Part shown: piece after piece, positions 1 through 12,300 of the stretch
Position numbering within the stretch: the first letter of the stretch is position 1
Layout of the letters: each line of letters opens with the position of its first letter
NCBI GenBank assembly: GCA_947652605.1
Contig: OX393579.1
Coordinates: forward strand, 37,206,970-37,270,969
Reading direction: 5' to 3'
Source of the DNA: Elmis aenea
Lineage: Eukaryota > Arthropoda > Insecta > Coleoptera > Elmidae
Length of the DNA: 64,000 nucleotides
Translations under genes and position numbers: made by a program
The notes under the pieces: generated by a model
The model's input: the letters and a program-made list of their open reading frames with translations, nothing else
What the model was told of the DNA's origin: nothing
The model's database searches: none

Positions 1-596
1 TTGTCTACAAATTCCAGATCGACTTTACTATTAAGGAGAAAATGGACAACATTAGATTTTTTGGTTTATTTTTATCCATAGCTTGATCAATCTGGTGTTA
101 CTACTTATAAATTATTTAATCACGTTTGATATTATTAATTAAACAATCAAGCAAAATTTAAAATGACCTAGAATTTTCTAACTCAACATTGCAATAGATA
201 TTTACAACAAATTATTTTTTATTTAACAAATATTACGTATTTAAAAATTATCGATAAACTAAGTATCAAAATTATATGTATTAGAAATATAAATAAATTT
301 ATATAAAAACCTTAATGTGTAGCTCGTTTCTAATGTATGTTAAAGTACTGTTTTTATTTTATCCGTTATACCTTCGATGGAAGCAGGGCCGCATTAAGGT
401 TGTTGTTAGCCCTAGGCACGAAACATCCTACCCCCCCCCCTCCCGGCATCGCTATTCATTAAAACTTAACAACACAGTACGTGTTTTTGAATTTCTCTTA
501 CTAAGTAGACGAGCACAGAATAAAAGGATGTCGCGACGCTAAACGTTCAGCGTACGAATGTATAATTTTTTCCATCTTAATGCCAATATTTTTAAG
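1..596. other. AT-rich DNA with a possible hAT-type terminus
   Basis: No gene is recognised. Around 386-450 there is a GC-richer block starting CAGGGCCGCATTAAGG and including GTTAGCCCTAGGC and a C-homopolymer. It resembles the ends of hAT-type MITEs, but no clear partner end or target duplication was found. The open frame at 315-542 has no family features. Confidence 0.3.
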
Positions 597-683
597 TAGG
601 CCCCAAAAATTCTCGTAGGCCCCAAAGATTCCCGTAAGCCCTAAATATTATCGTAAGCCCTAAAAATTTTCGTAGGCCTTAGA
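597..683. repeat. Short tandem array, about 20 bp unit, 4-5 copies
   Basis: The unit reads approximately TCGTAGGCCCCAAAAATT and recurs four to five times. The middle copies have drifted to CGTAAGCCCTAAA. The array is followed by GGCCTTAGACACTGCC. It may be the subterminal part of the GC-rich element that begins near 386. Confidence 0.7.
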
Positions 684-2325
684 CACTGCCTAAGGTGTCT
701 AATGGATAGACTGGATGGAAGGTAAACTACATCTTTGAGTGTTGATGTTGGTGTTATAAATACCATTTTTGTTAAGTTGTGACAAGTGTGAATTTTGTTT
801 AGTATTTTTTTAAACGTTTTGTTTTGTAGCCGATACGTTTCAGAAAAAAACAAAGTTATAAATTCTTTTTTTTTTAGTGAATTTCTGTCAATAGGTATTT
901 ATGTAAGTAATTTTTATTCAAATTTACATCAATCATTTTTTTTTAAACCCTAGTAGAGTTTATGACAATGCAATCTGGTCTTTGAGACCAATAAGCAGTT
1001 TAATTTAATTTAATAAAATTCAAACTTAGTCTAAGGTTTACCCAATAGTAGTCCTTAGTTTGCTAATACTATATACGTAAGTATATAAGTTATAAGTATA
1101 TAAAAGTCCAGCCTGACTCTGCCTGTGACTGACTCTGTAACGCATGAATATAGCTACCAGTAAACTACTACGGGTTCATTTGACCGACTGAGTTGTGTCT
1201 AATGAACCGTAAATTTTTACTCACCGGTAACATAAGTGTCTAACTTGCAGGCCACGGTATTATAAAAAGTAATAGTTTAAATTTAAGATATACAATATTC
1301 CCGTCCTAGGACGGGTTACGTGCTAGTATAAGTATAAGTACACTAATTATTAACGTGCACACTACCGCACAGTCTCTGCTTTAAACTTTTACTTAAACTA
1401 ACTCAAAAGGTTTAACCATTTTGAGTCTTCTTAGTAATCCTGTAGGGTCCAGGAGCTGGATCGCCTCGACGTTTACATGTTGATGGAGCCTTTTGTTCGT
1501 GCCCCTTGGCAAACTTCGTAATTGTGTCGGTTACAGACATCAATAAATGAATCACTTAAATAAAACGAGCACTTATTATAAACGTAAGGCGTCAAAAAAG
1601 CTGTAGAATTCTCCGTTTCATAAAAATAACGCGGGGCTTTTAAAACTTTATACTTGGTAACTCTCCAAGATTAAGTACCTATTTGTTACAGCTAGCAGTA
1701 CAAATATTATCATACCGTGTAATACCCGGTATTTCATTTATAAGATGCCTTGGACTGCCTCCATAAAAAAAAAACGAAATAACTAGTCATAAAAGCTTTC
1801 TCATATTAAGCAAAATCCCTAGATCGCATGAATTACGCTAATTTTATGCATGTACTCTGCATCATCTTGCGTTATGTGCGCGGACACATTAATTTCACTT
1901 GATTTTTAGTATGTGACAAATTACAGGCTAATGGGGGTAAGACGCCAACTTATCGTGACAATAAAATTAAACGAAACGGAGCAATAATACGAATATCTCT
2001 GCGTATCACAGCGTCAAGAAACGAGTTTAATAAATTTTTCAGCGACGTTAGCATGGAATACATCATTCCTTAGTTCGGGAATGTTTATAATCTCACTAGT
2101 ATAGATTACGTGCGTAATGTGATACACGCGTTACTTTTTTAAACTTTCTGTAACTTCTTAAGCCATTAAAGATCAAGTAGCCACTTTAACAAAACCGAAT
2201 ATACAGGCAAGGATTATCCAGTCTTGTAACTATCTTCTTTTGAGAAATTGAGCTTTTAAAATATTTAGGGACGAATGTTAGAAAAATACAAAGTTCCGGT
2301 ACCTAATCATCTGCTTAAAATGAGC
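684..2325. other. Non-coding, nothing recognised
   Basis: No reading frame with family features is visible. A stretch near 1090-1145 (TATATAAAAGTCCAGCC followed by repeats of CTGACT) is weakly reminiscent of Helentron-type 5' ends. A perfect 16-bp palindrome CCCGTCCTAGGACGGG lies near 1300. Nothing else stands out. Confidence 0.5.
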
Positions 2326-2372
2326 ATGGGCGTCCGCAGGGGGGCAAACGGGGCACTTGCCCCCCCCCTAGG
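2326..2372. mobile_element. Solo terminal fragment, GC-rich MITE
   Basis: The block GGGCGTCCGCAGGGGGGCAA followed by a run of C stands out from AT-rich surroundings. It has the look of a hAT-type MITE terminus. No partner end is visible. Confidence 0.3.
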
Positions 2373-2440
2373 ATCAAGTAAAAATTAGTACTTGTAAAAA
2401 CAAATAATTAAAATTAAAAAATTAAATTAAAATTTATACA

Positions 2441-3493
2441 CAGGGTGTCACACAATAAACGCCGCAAGCTGTAACTCCGTTGTTTGTGGTCCGATTTTGG
2501 TGAACAAAAGACTAAATGAAATGGCTCCTTAAATACCATAGATTAATTGGATTTTAATTTTTTTCAAGTTTAACTCAAACGTCAAACGATAGTCAATTTT
2601 TTTTCCAAATGGCACCTATTTTTTTTTAGTAAATCTGGTAGACATTTTTTTTTCTAAATTCAATGATGTAATCATAAGTTAATTTTAGTGCTAAACTAAT
2701 CAGTAATAAATAATAAAAGTTAAACAGAAATAGGTTAGGTTTCACAAAATTTTCAAGCGAGCCGTGGAAAACAAAAAATCTTAATCAACAAATGTCATAT
2801 AAATACCACACTGACGTTTAACGTTTTGTGAAACCTAACCTATTTCTGTTTAACTTTTATTTTTTATTTCTTATTAGTTTAGCACTAAAATTAACTCAGA
2901 AAAAAAATGTCTACCAGATTTAGCAAAAAAAAATAGATGGTGCCATTTGGAAAATGTAATTTCATGCGGTTTACTTACCCGTTTCCAAGGTAAAAGGGAC
3001 AAAGACAATTATTTACCATGCCGATTGGGATTTGTTTTAAATAAAATATTTGTTTTTGACATTTTTAACAACAATTGTTTCAAAAAAGTGCCAAGTGTTA
3101 TACATTGTCGAATTCAGAAAAAAATGCTCTACAAATTGGCGTTAAAATCAGATATAGCGTTCATAAAAAAATATACCTGATAATGGTTTTAAAAAAACGA
3201 AACGTCGCACGAAAAATATAATTGGGGAATTTGATTCCTTGCAAAAAGTGGCCATAAAAATGTTTTTACAAAAATTAAATTCATCAAATTAAAAAGTTAC
3301 GGGCAAAAAATAAAAATCCACTTTTTTACTTTTTTCCCCATATCTCAAAAACTAAAAGAGCTAGATTAGATAAGTCCTGTTTGCATCAAATTATTAAGCA
3401 CCTGAATATACAACTTTGCCCTAATTTAACCGAAGTCGTAACTCTTACCGTTTACGAGATCCCCATAGTGGCCCTCAAAAAACGAGAACCCTG
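2441..3493. mobile_element. Chimeric TA-flanked foldback element
   Basis: The left end CAGGGTGTCACACAAT and the right end GAGAACCCTG each adjoin TA. An inverted repeat pairs 2601-2750 with 2824-2954, around a short loop. Beyond 2954 the right side stops matching the left. From about 3165 to 3493 the sequence instead matches the right half of the foldback at 28579-29151, including its loop and its ATCTC box. The element therefore joins the left half of one subfamily to the right half of another. The open frame at 2947-3180 is incidental. Confidence 0.7.
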
Positions 3494-3539
3494 TATGCAA
3501 AGATAATATACTGAAGATTACGCAACATCTCCGAAACAT

Positions 3540-4750
3540 TATTAACAGATGAATAAAATGGTTTCAGGAAAGTACGTTGATTCACCCGTCCCGTAACGTA
3601 TTACCAACAAAAAAATATTGATTTTGAAAAAGCGTTGGATAGAATTAGCTATTGTGAAAAAAACTTTGGAATATAATAATACGACGAGACTATTCTCAAC
3701 TCTAAACACCTTATATCAACCATTCAGAGCCTATACATCAACACCAAAATAAGCCTTAAGGCAGAAACCATTAAATAAGAAAAAATCGAAATTAACCAAG
3801 GGGTCAGACTAAGATGTGGCTCTCGCCCACTCTGTTTAACATTCGCGAGTGGAAATAACTAATTAACCACAGAGTTTATAATCAAGCCAAGAACATACGT
3901 CAACAAGTCATTATTTGCAGATGACTTAGTAATAATATTTGTACATAACAACGAAGTCGACCTCCAACGTTCCGTTCACAAACTTAATCAAATATGTATG
4001 AACTACAACTTAAAAATTGCATTAAAGCAGACAAGAATACGACATTCAAAGGTAAATTCCCAATCCGCATAAAGATATTACTGAATGACACACCAATACA
4101 AAAAGTTTTGCACTTTAACTATCTAGGATGCGCTAACGACATCACTTTTAAAATCCACAAATTTTAACATATGTATATGCGAGACCGTCCATAGAACTTT
4201 ATGTATCAAAAATCAAAAAGAAACAAAGATGAAGTTTTACAAGACAGTCCTGATCTACGGTTCAGAATCTTAGACAACCACAGCAAAAGATAAACAAAAG
4301 TAACTTCAAAGAATTAATTCTTACGTAGAGTAAAGAGCTACAGTACAGAAGACCAAATTGGAAACGATAACATAAGAAGAAAAGTAGATACAATATTAAT
4401 TTTTTTTTTAAATAATTTTCCACACAAGTGGAAAGAACATTGACAGCCCATTTGAGGCAAGAACAGAGGAATCAAGTAAAGTAAGGTTATAACCAGCTAA
4501 CTTAAGACATAAAGAGATAGAAGGAGTCATATAAACAGAGCCCACATAACATAAAAAGAAGAAACAAAAGCCTCACACCTAACGAAAGAGGCGTAAGAAT
4601 TAAAAAAAAAAGACGAAGGGAGACGATAGAATGTCGAAGCAAGCACTACAATACAATCAATCCAGTCGAAAGAACAAATGTTGAATGTCGGTTGAGTTGT
4701 GGGGACCGAACAAATTGTGCCTAAACCTAAAATTCCAAAAAAAAAAGTTT
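3540..4750 (+). pseudogene. Decayed LINE reverse transcriptase
   Basis: Conceptual reading in shifting frames gives the order expected of a non-LTR retrotransposon RT. IDFEKALDRIS (motif A) lies near 3618, then KIEINQGVRLRCGSRPL (motif B), then KSLFADDLVIIF (motif C, FADD) near 3910-3940. After these come LQRSVHKLNQICMNYNLKI, KMKFYKTVLIYGSES near 4230, and a C-terminal stretch near 4640-4750 that resembles the usual RPxxRW tail. Stops and frameshifts interrupt every frame, so no protein is made. It is a different lineage from the LINE at 5493 because the wording of motifs A-D differs. Its 5' end is missing, and neither boundary is exact. Confidence 0.75.
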
Positions 4751-5480
4751 ATCATAATATCTATATTATTTCCTTCATTACATATTTATAAAAGTAAGTT
4801 TTACTTTTATTTGTCTTTTCGTAATTTTTTCTTACAGGCCACTTTCATATTTCTCGTGTTTGCTTCTTCCATACTAAAGTTTTTTTTTGCAAAAAATAAG
4901 CAAATTATATATCTTGTAATAGGAACTTTCAAATTCTGCATTTAAAAATACAAAACTGTAATTAAAATAACGGAAACAATTTTAAAAATAGGATATCTCA
5001 AACCCAATGTTTTTAAATGTTACATCTATTGGCGCATTTTAAAAGAACTTTGCTCTTTTTAAATATGTACTAATCTTTTCTATTTAACAAAAATATTTTT
5101 AAATAAAAATCTTCAGATATTAACTAAAAATGTTTATAACACTTAAAGAGGTGCGTTCGTTCATTTACAAAATCAATTTACATATTTAATATACTAATAC
5201 CGCAACACTGAATGGTTTAAGTATGTTTGACGAAAGTATTTGCAAAACACAAAATAGTTATTAGCCTTTGTTGTTAACACTCAAATACCTTACCACAAAA
5301 CTTCCGCAATCATCTCAAGCACTTCATTAAATTGTTTACCAGTTTTTTCTGAGTAAACCGAACGTAACGGAATTATTTCTGCGTAGGGTAAAGACAACTA
5401 AATTAAAATAAATAAACCTATCATCTACCAAGTAGTTACTATTAATGGTTTTGACCTAGTGCAGCAACTTTACATATAAA
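4751..5480. other. AT-rich spacer, nothing recognised
   Basis: AT-rich DNA between two LINE remnants. It holds only short, low-complexity open frames with no family features. Confidence 0.5.
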
Positions 5481-5492
5481 TATTATTTTCTT
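5481..5492. repeat. Probable target-site duplication, left copy
   Basis: TATTATTTTCTT here is repeated exactly at 7425-7436, just after the LINE tail. Part of the right copy overlaps the ATT repeat, so some of the match could be fortuitous. Confidence 0.5.
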
Positions 5493-7424
5493 TAGGACAC
5501 TACTGGGAAATGTACAAATCAGCAAGAAATGAATATACTAAATTAATTAAATTTGCTAAAAATTCATATACCGAAAATAAATTAAAAAGTTGTCAAAATA
5601 ATTCGACTAAAATGTGGAGAGCTCTTAAAGAAATACTGGGGGGAAACAAGAATGTTAAAATTAAAAAGGTGAATTTTGGTGACTTGGAAATCACGAATGA
5701 ATCAGATTTAGCCACGAAATTTAACGAATACTTTGTAAACAGCATAAAAGATATTAACGAAAATATTCCTTCACCAATAAATCCAATTCTTAAAATAAAA
5801 AGTGCTAGTGACACCTTTAAATTTAGATGTGTTACCTTAGACCAAGTATACAAAATAGTGAATACTATCAAAAATTCAAGTAGTACAGATAATATTTCAC
5901 TTAGTACAATAAGGGATGCCTTACCAGTAATCGGGCAAACATTAGTTAACATTATAAATGAATCATTACAGTACGGGGTAGTACCAGAAATTTGGAAAAT
6001 GAATACGGTTATTCCTATTTCAAAAATTATTAACACTAAAAAATGCGGTGAGTTTAGACCTATAAATATGTTACCTAAAATAGAACAAATATTAGAAATT
6101 ATAGTTAAACAACAACTCGTAGAATTTCTTAACAGTAACAAAACTATATCAGATTCTCAATCAGGATTTAGACATAAGCATTCATGCGAAACAGCATTGA
6201 ATTTAGTTTTAACAAATTGGAGAGATGAAATTGAAAACGATAAAATAATTTTGGCAGTTTTTGTCGATCTGAAACGAGCATTTGAAACCATCTGTAGAAA
6301 AAGACTTTTGCAAAAATTACAAATGTACGGAATCCACGGGAATGAACTAAAATGGTTTAAAAGTTATTTATCAAACAGATTTCAAAAAACCAGGGTGGGA
6401 AAAGTAGAATCAAAGGCAATTATTAACGAGTTAGGTGTACCACAAGGATCAGTTTTAGGTCCAGTTTTATTTAATATTTACATAAATGACATTACGCAGA
6501 CAGTTAAATCGTGTGACATGCATTTATTTGCAGATGATACGTTAATTTCGGTATCAGGTGAAGATTTACAAACAACAGTTAATGTCATAAACGAAGGTTT
6601 AATTGAAGTAACAGATTGGTTTAAAGCTAATAAACTGGAGTTGAATGTATCTAAAACAAAATGGTAATAGGTAGTACACAATTCAGCAATATGTCAAATG
6701 TTAACGTATTTATAGATAATAATAAAGTAGAGATAGTTGAAGAGTTTAAATACCTAGGGGTAATTATAGATAATCATCTAAAATTTAAAAAGAACATAGA
6801 TTATATTGTAAAAGAAGTTGGTGCAAAAATTAGTTATTTTGGGAGAATATCGAATAAATTAAACTTTGAAGCTAGAATATTGGTCTATCATACAATAATA
6901 GAACCATACTTTAATTATTGCAGTAGCATTACTTCTAAGTAATGAGGGGGATCTGAAAAAATTACAAAAGCAGCAAAACAGAGCTTTGCGTATCATATTA
7001 CAGTGTTCTAAATTAACTAAAATTGAATATATGCATAATAAGTTGGGGTTCCTTAATATATGGCAAAATACAGTGTATAACGTTTTGGTTCTAATATATA
7101 AATGTATAAACAATATGATGCCAGGATATATGAGTAAATATCTGATATACAACAAAGAACAGCATGATTATGAAACAAGACAAAGAGAACATTTTAGACT
7201 GCCTAAATGTAAAAAAAGTAGTACACAGAACTCGCTCTATTACAAAGGGCTAAAATTATTTAATCAATTACCAAACGAATTAAAATATTCTGTTAATCTG
7301 CATGCGTTTAAAGAAGGTTGTAAGACCCATGTAAAACTGCAATTTTAATTTGAAGTATTAGTTGTAAAGATTGATGTATAAATAGTTTCTTTTATAACTA
7401 AATAAAGCCTATTATTATTATTAT
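5493..7424 (+). mobile_element. 5'-truncated Jockey/CR1-like LINE
   Basis: The element starts part-way through ORF2, upstream of the RT domain. It ends with AATAAA at 7401 followed by an ATT microsatellite-type tail. A 12-bp direct repeat flanks it. The endonuclease and any ORF1 are absent, as expected of target-primed reverse transcription that stopped early. Both frameshifts are single small indels, so the insertion looks fairly recent compared with the neighbouring LINE relic. Confidence 0.85.
5495..7348 (+). pseudogene. LINE ORF2 reverse transcriptase, two frameshifts
   Basis: This is the RT region of a non-LTR retrotransposon ORF2, which would copy the element's RNA at a nicked target. 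Visible motifs in order: SQSGFRHKHSCETAL; motif A VFVDLKRAFETI, with the catalytic Asp kept; motif B LGVPQGSVLGPVLFNIYIND; motif C LFADDTLI, with the Asp pair kept; then WFKANKLELNVSKTK. At about 6660 the frame shifts and continues as MVIGSTQ...FKYLGVIID. At about 6942 it shifts back to NEGDLKKLQKQQNRALRIIL and ends in the usual C-terminal region at 7346. The first ATG at 5510 lies inside the domain and is not a real start, because the frame is open upstream to about 5480 (HYWEMYKSARNEY). Without an endonuclease and with two frameshifts it is inactive. The Jockey/CR1 assignment rests on motif style and needs a tree. Confidence 0.85.
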
Positions 7425-7436
7425 TATTATTTTCTT
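7425..7436. repeat. Probable target-site duplication, right copy
   Basis: Exact copy of the 12 bp at 5481-5492, immediately after the ATT tail of the LINE. Confidence 0.5.
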
Positions 7437-7621
7437 GAGCTTATAAGGTAAACAGACGTGCACTTTTAAAGCAAATTTAATTGGTTCAATTTATAAATCA
7501 TAATAAATATCAAGTTTTACTACACGTTCATTTAAATATAATAAGTTGCGGTAAATTACTTCCACATTCTCTCAGAGCTACTTAAATTTTATTAGTTTTA
7601 CTTATATTTTAAAATATTTAG

Positions 7622-7653
7622 AGAGTTTAAACTGTTTAAACTGTTTAAACAGT
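7622..7653. repeat. Short tandem/palindromic AAACTGTTT repeat
   Basis: AAACTGTTT recurs in tandem and closes in a perfect ACTGTTTAAACAGT palindrome. No function is evident. Confidence 0.6.
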
Positions 7654-7968
7654 AGAAACCTATATCGTAAAAAAAGTAGTATTTGTTTAGTATTATGATT
7701 ATGACTGAGTAATTTTGAAAAATATTATATAACAGAAAGAATGTAGATCAAAAAAATGTATTCAGATGTTTTCAAATACCTAATTTATGAAAAAAACACA
7801 ACGCAAATTCTTTTAAGTCGATATTACACAAAAATTTTCGAGTTTTCTTTTTAAAACGATTAAATATGCATATATTTCTTCACATAAGTTTTAAGATATC
7901 GTGCTGCACTTTTAAGTATATAATATTAAAAAGTACGCTTTCCCGATAAACTAAAACTTAGATCTATA

Positions 7969-9162
7969 CGGGTTGGACCAAATTCGAATGTTTTACGGGG
8001 TATCTCGGTTACCGTAATAGTTAGCAAAAATCTGATATAGGTCTCTTGCACTATTTTTTAAAGAAAAGAACGCCTGTGTTATCAGATTTTTTATATCACG
8101 TTCTATTTTGGCACTACAGACGAAAAATAAAATTTCATTATTTTTGAAAGTTTACTATAACTTCTTTATTTATTAAAATAGAGCAAAATGTTATAAATGT
8201 TTTTTATACAGATTTTTATGATTAAATTAAAAACTAAAATAAAAATTTTTAGCGACATTTTTTTTGCGAGATAGGAAGTAAACTTATATTTTTTTTAAGG
8301 GAAACCCTAGTTGGCCATGACTTTATATGAAAGAGCATATTTTTAGCTTTTCAAAAATATATAGTTTTATATATTTGTTGCAGAAAATTACCGAGGTATT
8401 GATAATTTTGTGAAAATTTCATAGTCAAAGTTGCCATGATTTCGTAAACAAGTTATGTTTGCAATTAGTAAATAACTTAACGTCATTTACAGGTAAATTC
8501 CGCAGCAGCCGCTACGTTTTTACCCCTAAAATGTAAACTTTTAACATATTAAATTTTTCTAGATCTTCAAATTTAGCTAACAATAAACAGTATTAAATTA
8601 CAAAAGAATATACGAATTTGCTTAAAAATTGAAAATTTACTTGGATATGACGTTTGGTTGTTTAATAATTGCAAACATCTTTTGTTTACGAAATCATGGC
8701 AAACTTTGTTAATGAAATTTTTACAAAATTAGCCATACCTCGGTTATTATTTGCAACAAATATAAAAAACTATATATTTTTAAAAAGCTAAAAAAACGCT
8801 CTTTTATATAGTTATGGCCAACTAGGGTTTCCATTTAAAAAAATATAAGTTTACTTCATATCTCGGAAAACAAGGTCGTTAAAAAAAAATTAATTGGTTT
8901 TAATTTAATCATAAAAATGTGTATAAAAAACCTTACAATCTTTTGTTCTATTTTAATAAATAAAGAAGTTATAGTAAATTTTCAAAAATCATGAAATGTC
9001 ATTTTTATTCTGTAGTGCCAAAATGGAAAGCGATACAAAAAGTCTGATTACACAGGCTTTCTTTTCTCAAAAAAAAATAGTCCAAGAGACCTATATCAGA
9101 TTTTCATTAACTATTGCGGTAACCGAGATACCCCGTAAAACATTCGAATTTGGTCCACCCTG
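7969..9162. mobile_element. TA-flanked foldback element, about 1.2 kb
   Basis: The arms are 7969-8470 and about 8680-9162. The right end GGTCCACCCTG is followed by TA. The left end is its complement with small changes (CGGGTTGGACC). Both arms carry the GGGGTATCTCGGTTACCG box about 30-45 bp inside. They also carry the core GAAACCCTAGTTGGCCATGA (left arm, near 8300) and its complement near 8815-8830. The loop (8471-8680) is unique. The open frame at 8996-9196 lies in the arm and is incidental. Confidence 0.85.
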
Positions 9163-11359
9163 TACATCAGTTTGCACCCCCCAAGATGGTGATTAGTGCA
9201 GTGTCAGATATACACTTATGAAAAATAAGTACTCTACATGTTTTTTTCTTCAAGAACTAATAGTATTAATGGAAATGGGTATAAATAGTTTATTGTACTC
9301 AAAAACAACAATACCCATCGTAATAAAATAAAATAGGCGAAACAGAAATATTGAAGGAAAATTAAAACTGCACCTTTAAGAAAACGAAAGTGGATAACTT
9401 GGTTTTATTTAAATACAAGTTGTTATTAGTATAACTATTATAATAAATTACATAAATTGTCTACAAAAATACGTAATGAAAAACATTTTTACAGACGCAA
9501 AAGTATTTGGAAATTAGATTTTAAAAATCTATTAATCTTTTTGCCTGTATTCATTGTTAAGATTCCGGAACTCGTTTTAGAATAACCATGCAAAAGCGTA
9601 ATTAAATATTGACGTTACAAAAATTAAAATCCGTCACAACAAACTTGCGTGCTCTAATGGGCTGTACCCAAAGTAAGGACGCATTATAAAAAGGTTAATT
9701 ACAACTCTAAAGTGCAAGTTATCGCAGCTGGCTAAGAACGGCCAATCGATTTTCAAACTACAAAATAGACAAGCTGATTGAAATATTGCTACCACCTCTG
9801 AACGAACAACTGTTATGATATTTTTTTTAAATAATTTAATCGTAAACAGGTTAACCAAACCCTAGACCTGTTTTCAGCTGATAATAAATGTACTGCAATT
9901 TATTCATTTAAGACGTGAACTAACAATTTACTATCGTTAGGAACACTAACAAATTATTTAGATACGTATCATGATATATAATATATAATTATGTTATAAA
10001 CAACTATAAACTCACAGCAAACTAAAGCACAACAAACAAAAATAAAAAGTAAAACTAACACAGTAGGCGATTTTACTGATAAGACTAGAAATTGTTTAAT
10101 TATTTATTTTAACACCACGGAAACGACCCCTAGGCTTTATTACGATAACTGAACTGAGTTTTATTTATATCATTAGTACTCGACGATTTAACACAGTAGT
10201 GGAATAACAAACTTAATTAACACATTATTAATTTATTTATATACTCCTTAAAACACTTAACATTTAAAAAATAATTAAAATATTTTAATTAATCACATTC
10301 CTAAACCATTTCAATTTTTAATTTAAAATTAAACTCTTCTTATTAGGTAACAGCTTTAATGTTTAATTTATTTATATTCACAGCGTTAATAAAATTCTGT
10401 AATATTAGGGGCGCGCTAACTAAGTTCCGGCGCTGGTGAATCTATTGAAAATATTTTTTAATTGTGTGCAATGATTAATTTAAAAGCAAAGAATTTCTGA
10501 CCTTCATATACATAAATCATCACAGAAAAACGTGCTTTAATTTTGCTTGATGGTTATTCGCATTCCAGCTAATCTAGTGGGTAGTGAGTTGCTGCTGAAT
10601 GTGCACACGTTTCGAGCGCATGAATTCACTTTCTAACGATTTTTCGATTGTTAAAAATTTGTATAAGCCGTTCTTCCTTTCATAATAAAAACGCAATTTG
10701 GAGCCCCAGGAGATAAACAAGTACAATCTTGATTAAATAAATATCAGATCGGCAAAATTCGTCTGTGTGTTAGCTCTCCTCCAGGGTTCGACGATTAGAG
10801 TAATCCAGTAGCAGAAATAGACCGATTTAATGTAAAAAGTATAATAAATAAACTCTGGCGTATACTCATAAACATTGCAATACAAATTTCTCAAAATCTA
10901 TGTTATGTCGGGTAAAAACTGTCATAAACTTTTTTTTAAGAGATTTGTTATTTAGCTAATCGCAAGTTTGTTTAAAATATGTTATTGGAATTTACATGCT
11001 AAAATTGATTTAAAAGGTGTCCAATTTTTTTTTTTATATTTTCATATGGCACCCTATAATTTCAGATACGTTACTTAAAAGTCTTTGACATTATACATAA
11101 TTAAACTTTTTGTGAAAATTATATTGGTCAAAGTAGCTATGAAAAAGGTATGAAACGACTCAAAGTTATAAAAAATACTTATTGTTAGAATTCTTGGATA
11201 AACTTCAATAAACTTTTAATAATAATGCAGAGATAATGAAGGAAAGCAAAAAAATATTAAGCTAGTATCTGCGAGCATTTTACTTTATTGATGTTTGTTG
11301 GTTATTTATAAAATATTTCCATTCTTGACAGTGTACCGAAGATTACTTATAACGTTTTA
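9163..11359. other. AT-rich non-coding stretch
   Basis: No gene or complete element is recognised. Around 10990-11160 the motif ATATGGCACCCTATAATTTC and nearby A/T words resemble inner parts of old foldback arms seen elsewhere (for example near 52670). This may be a decayed half-copy. Confidence 0.45.
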
Positions 11360-11439
11360 TTAGGTCATCTGAAAAATTCGTGCTACTTGGACGCATTCGT
11401 TTTGTTTTGCCATCTTCGTTAATGACAATGTAAATGACA

Positions 11440-12300
11440 ATAAGCAAATCACAAAAAATCTGGGAACACCCCAGTCAACTGTTTTCGACCATAAAAAGAA
11501 GATAAAGACATGTTAGTCGTAACAAAGTGTGGGTACCGCACAAGCTGTCGGAAGAAAATTTGTTAGACACAGAATAATAATGCGAGACAAAAAATTGATA
11601 TTATATGATATTTCGAAACGAAAACAACATTGGGCTCAGTAAGAACACCCATATATATTTTTTTAATCTGATTTATTTTGCTTCGGCATGTTTTTCCTGC
11701 TATTGCTAATCACTGAAGTGGTGGAGGGGTGGGTAGAAGTACTGTCACAGCATTTGCCTATAGTAGGTAAGGGAATGCCACCGGAAACCCCTTCAATGAC
11801 AGGAGGCCTCGGGATTCGAACCCACGGCCTCCCGATTACTCGCTAGGTTGCTTACCAACCATCCACCGAGCTCGGTCTAAGTACACCCATATAAAACAAC
11901 CCTTAAACCAGAAATCCATTCGAAGTAGGTAATACTTTGTTCGGTGAAACCGCATAGTTATTATACTGTATTATGAATTGCTCAATATTGGAGAAACTAT
12001 AAATGCAAGAAATTACTGTCAACAACTAAAAAATCTAAAGTTGGTGATTGCAATAAAACGTCCAGGATTTATAAATAGACTCATCAACGTTTTCACCATG
12101 GTAACGCTAGACCACATTTTGCAATGCGCACCCAACATATATACCTATCACAAAAATTTAATTGGCCAATCTTAATTCGCCCACCTTATTCACCCGAATT
12201 GACACCTACAGATTTTTTTCCCGGATTCCACAGGTATAACTTGGAAAGAAAAGCTTCAAAACTGACAATGGTATTAAAACATACCTTAAAGATTTTTTAA
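11440..12300 (+). pseudogene. Mariner transposase pseudogene
   Basis: A mariner transposase cuts at the inverted repeats and reinserts at TA using a D,D34D triad. Fragments here, in order: an HTH-like LGTPQSTVFDHKKKIK; then, after the SINE, LNIGETINARNYCQQLKNLK and VIAIKRPGFINR from 11978; then, after a frame change, HHGNARPHF near 12094-12120; then RPPYSPELTPTDFF near 12180-12220. The family normally has HHDNARPH at the second catalytic position, so the Asp has become Gly. The third Asp (PTD) is kept. Stops, frame changes and the SINE insertion show the gene is dead. Family recognition is firm; the subfamily is not determined. Confidence 0.85.
11656..11878 (-). mobile_element. tRNA-derived SINE
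   Basis: Read on the minus strand, the element begins near 11878 with a tRNA-like head (GAGCTCGGTGGATGG). It has a clear B box, GTGGGTTCGAATCCC, about 50-60 nt in, followed by a non-tRNA body and a short A-rich tail near 11660. It is flanked by 15-bp direct repeats AAGWACACCCATATA at 11641-11655 and 11879-11893, which differ at one base. The RNA polymerase III promoter is internal. It is not a tRNA gene because no cloverleaf acceptor pairing is present. It inserted into the mariner after that element was in place. Confidence 0.9.

Noticed and set aside
5593..6141. 182-codon minus-strand frame
   Set aside because: It is the antisense shadow of the LINE reverse transcriptase.
11800..11878. tRNA gene on the minus strand
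   Set aside because: B box is present but there is no acceptor stem pairing, and flanking duplications and tail show a SINE.
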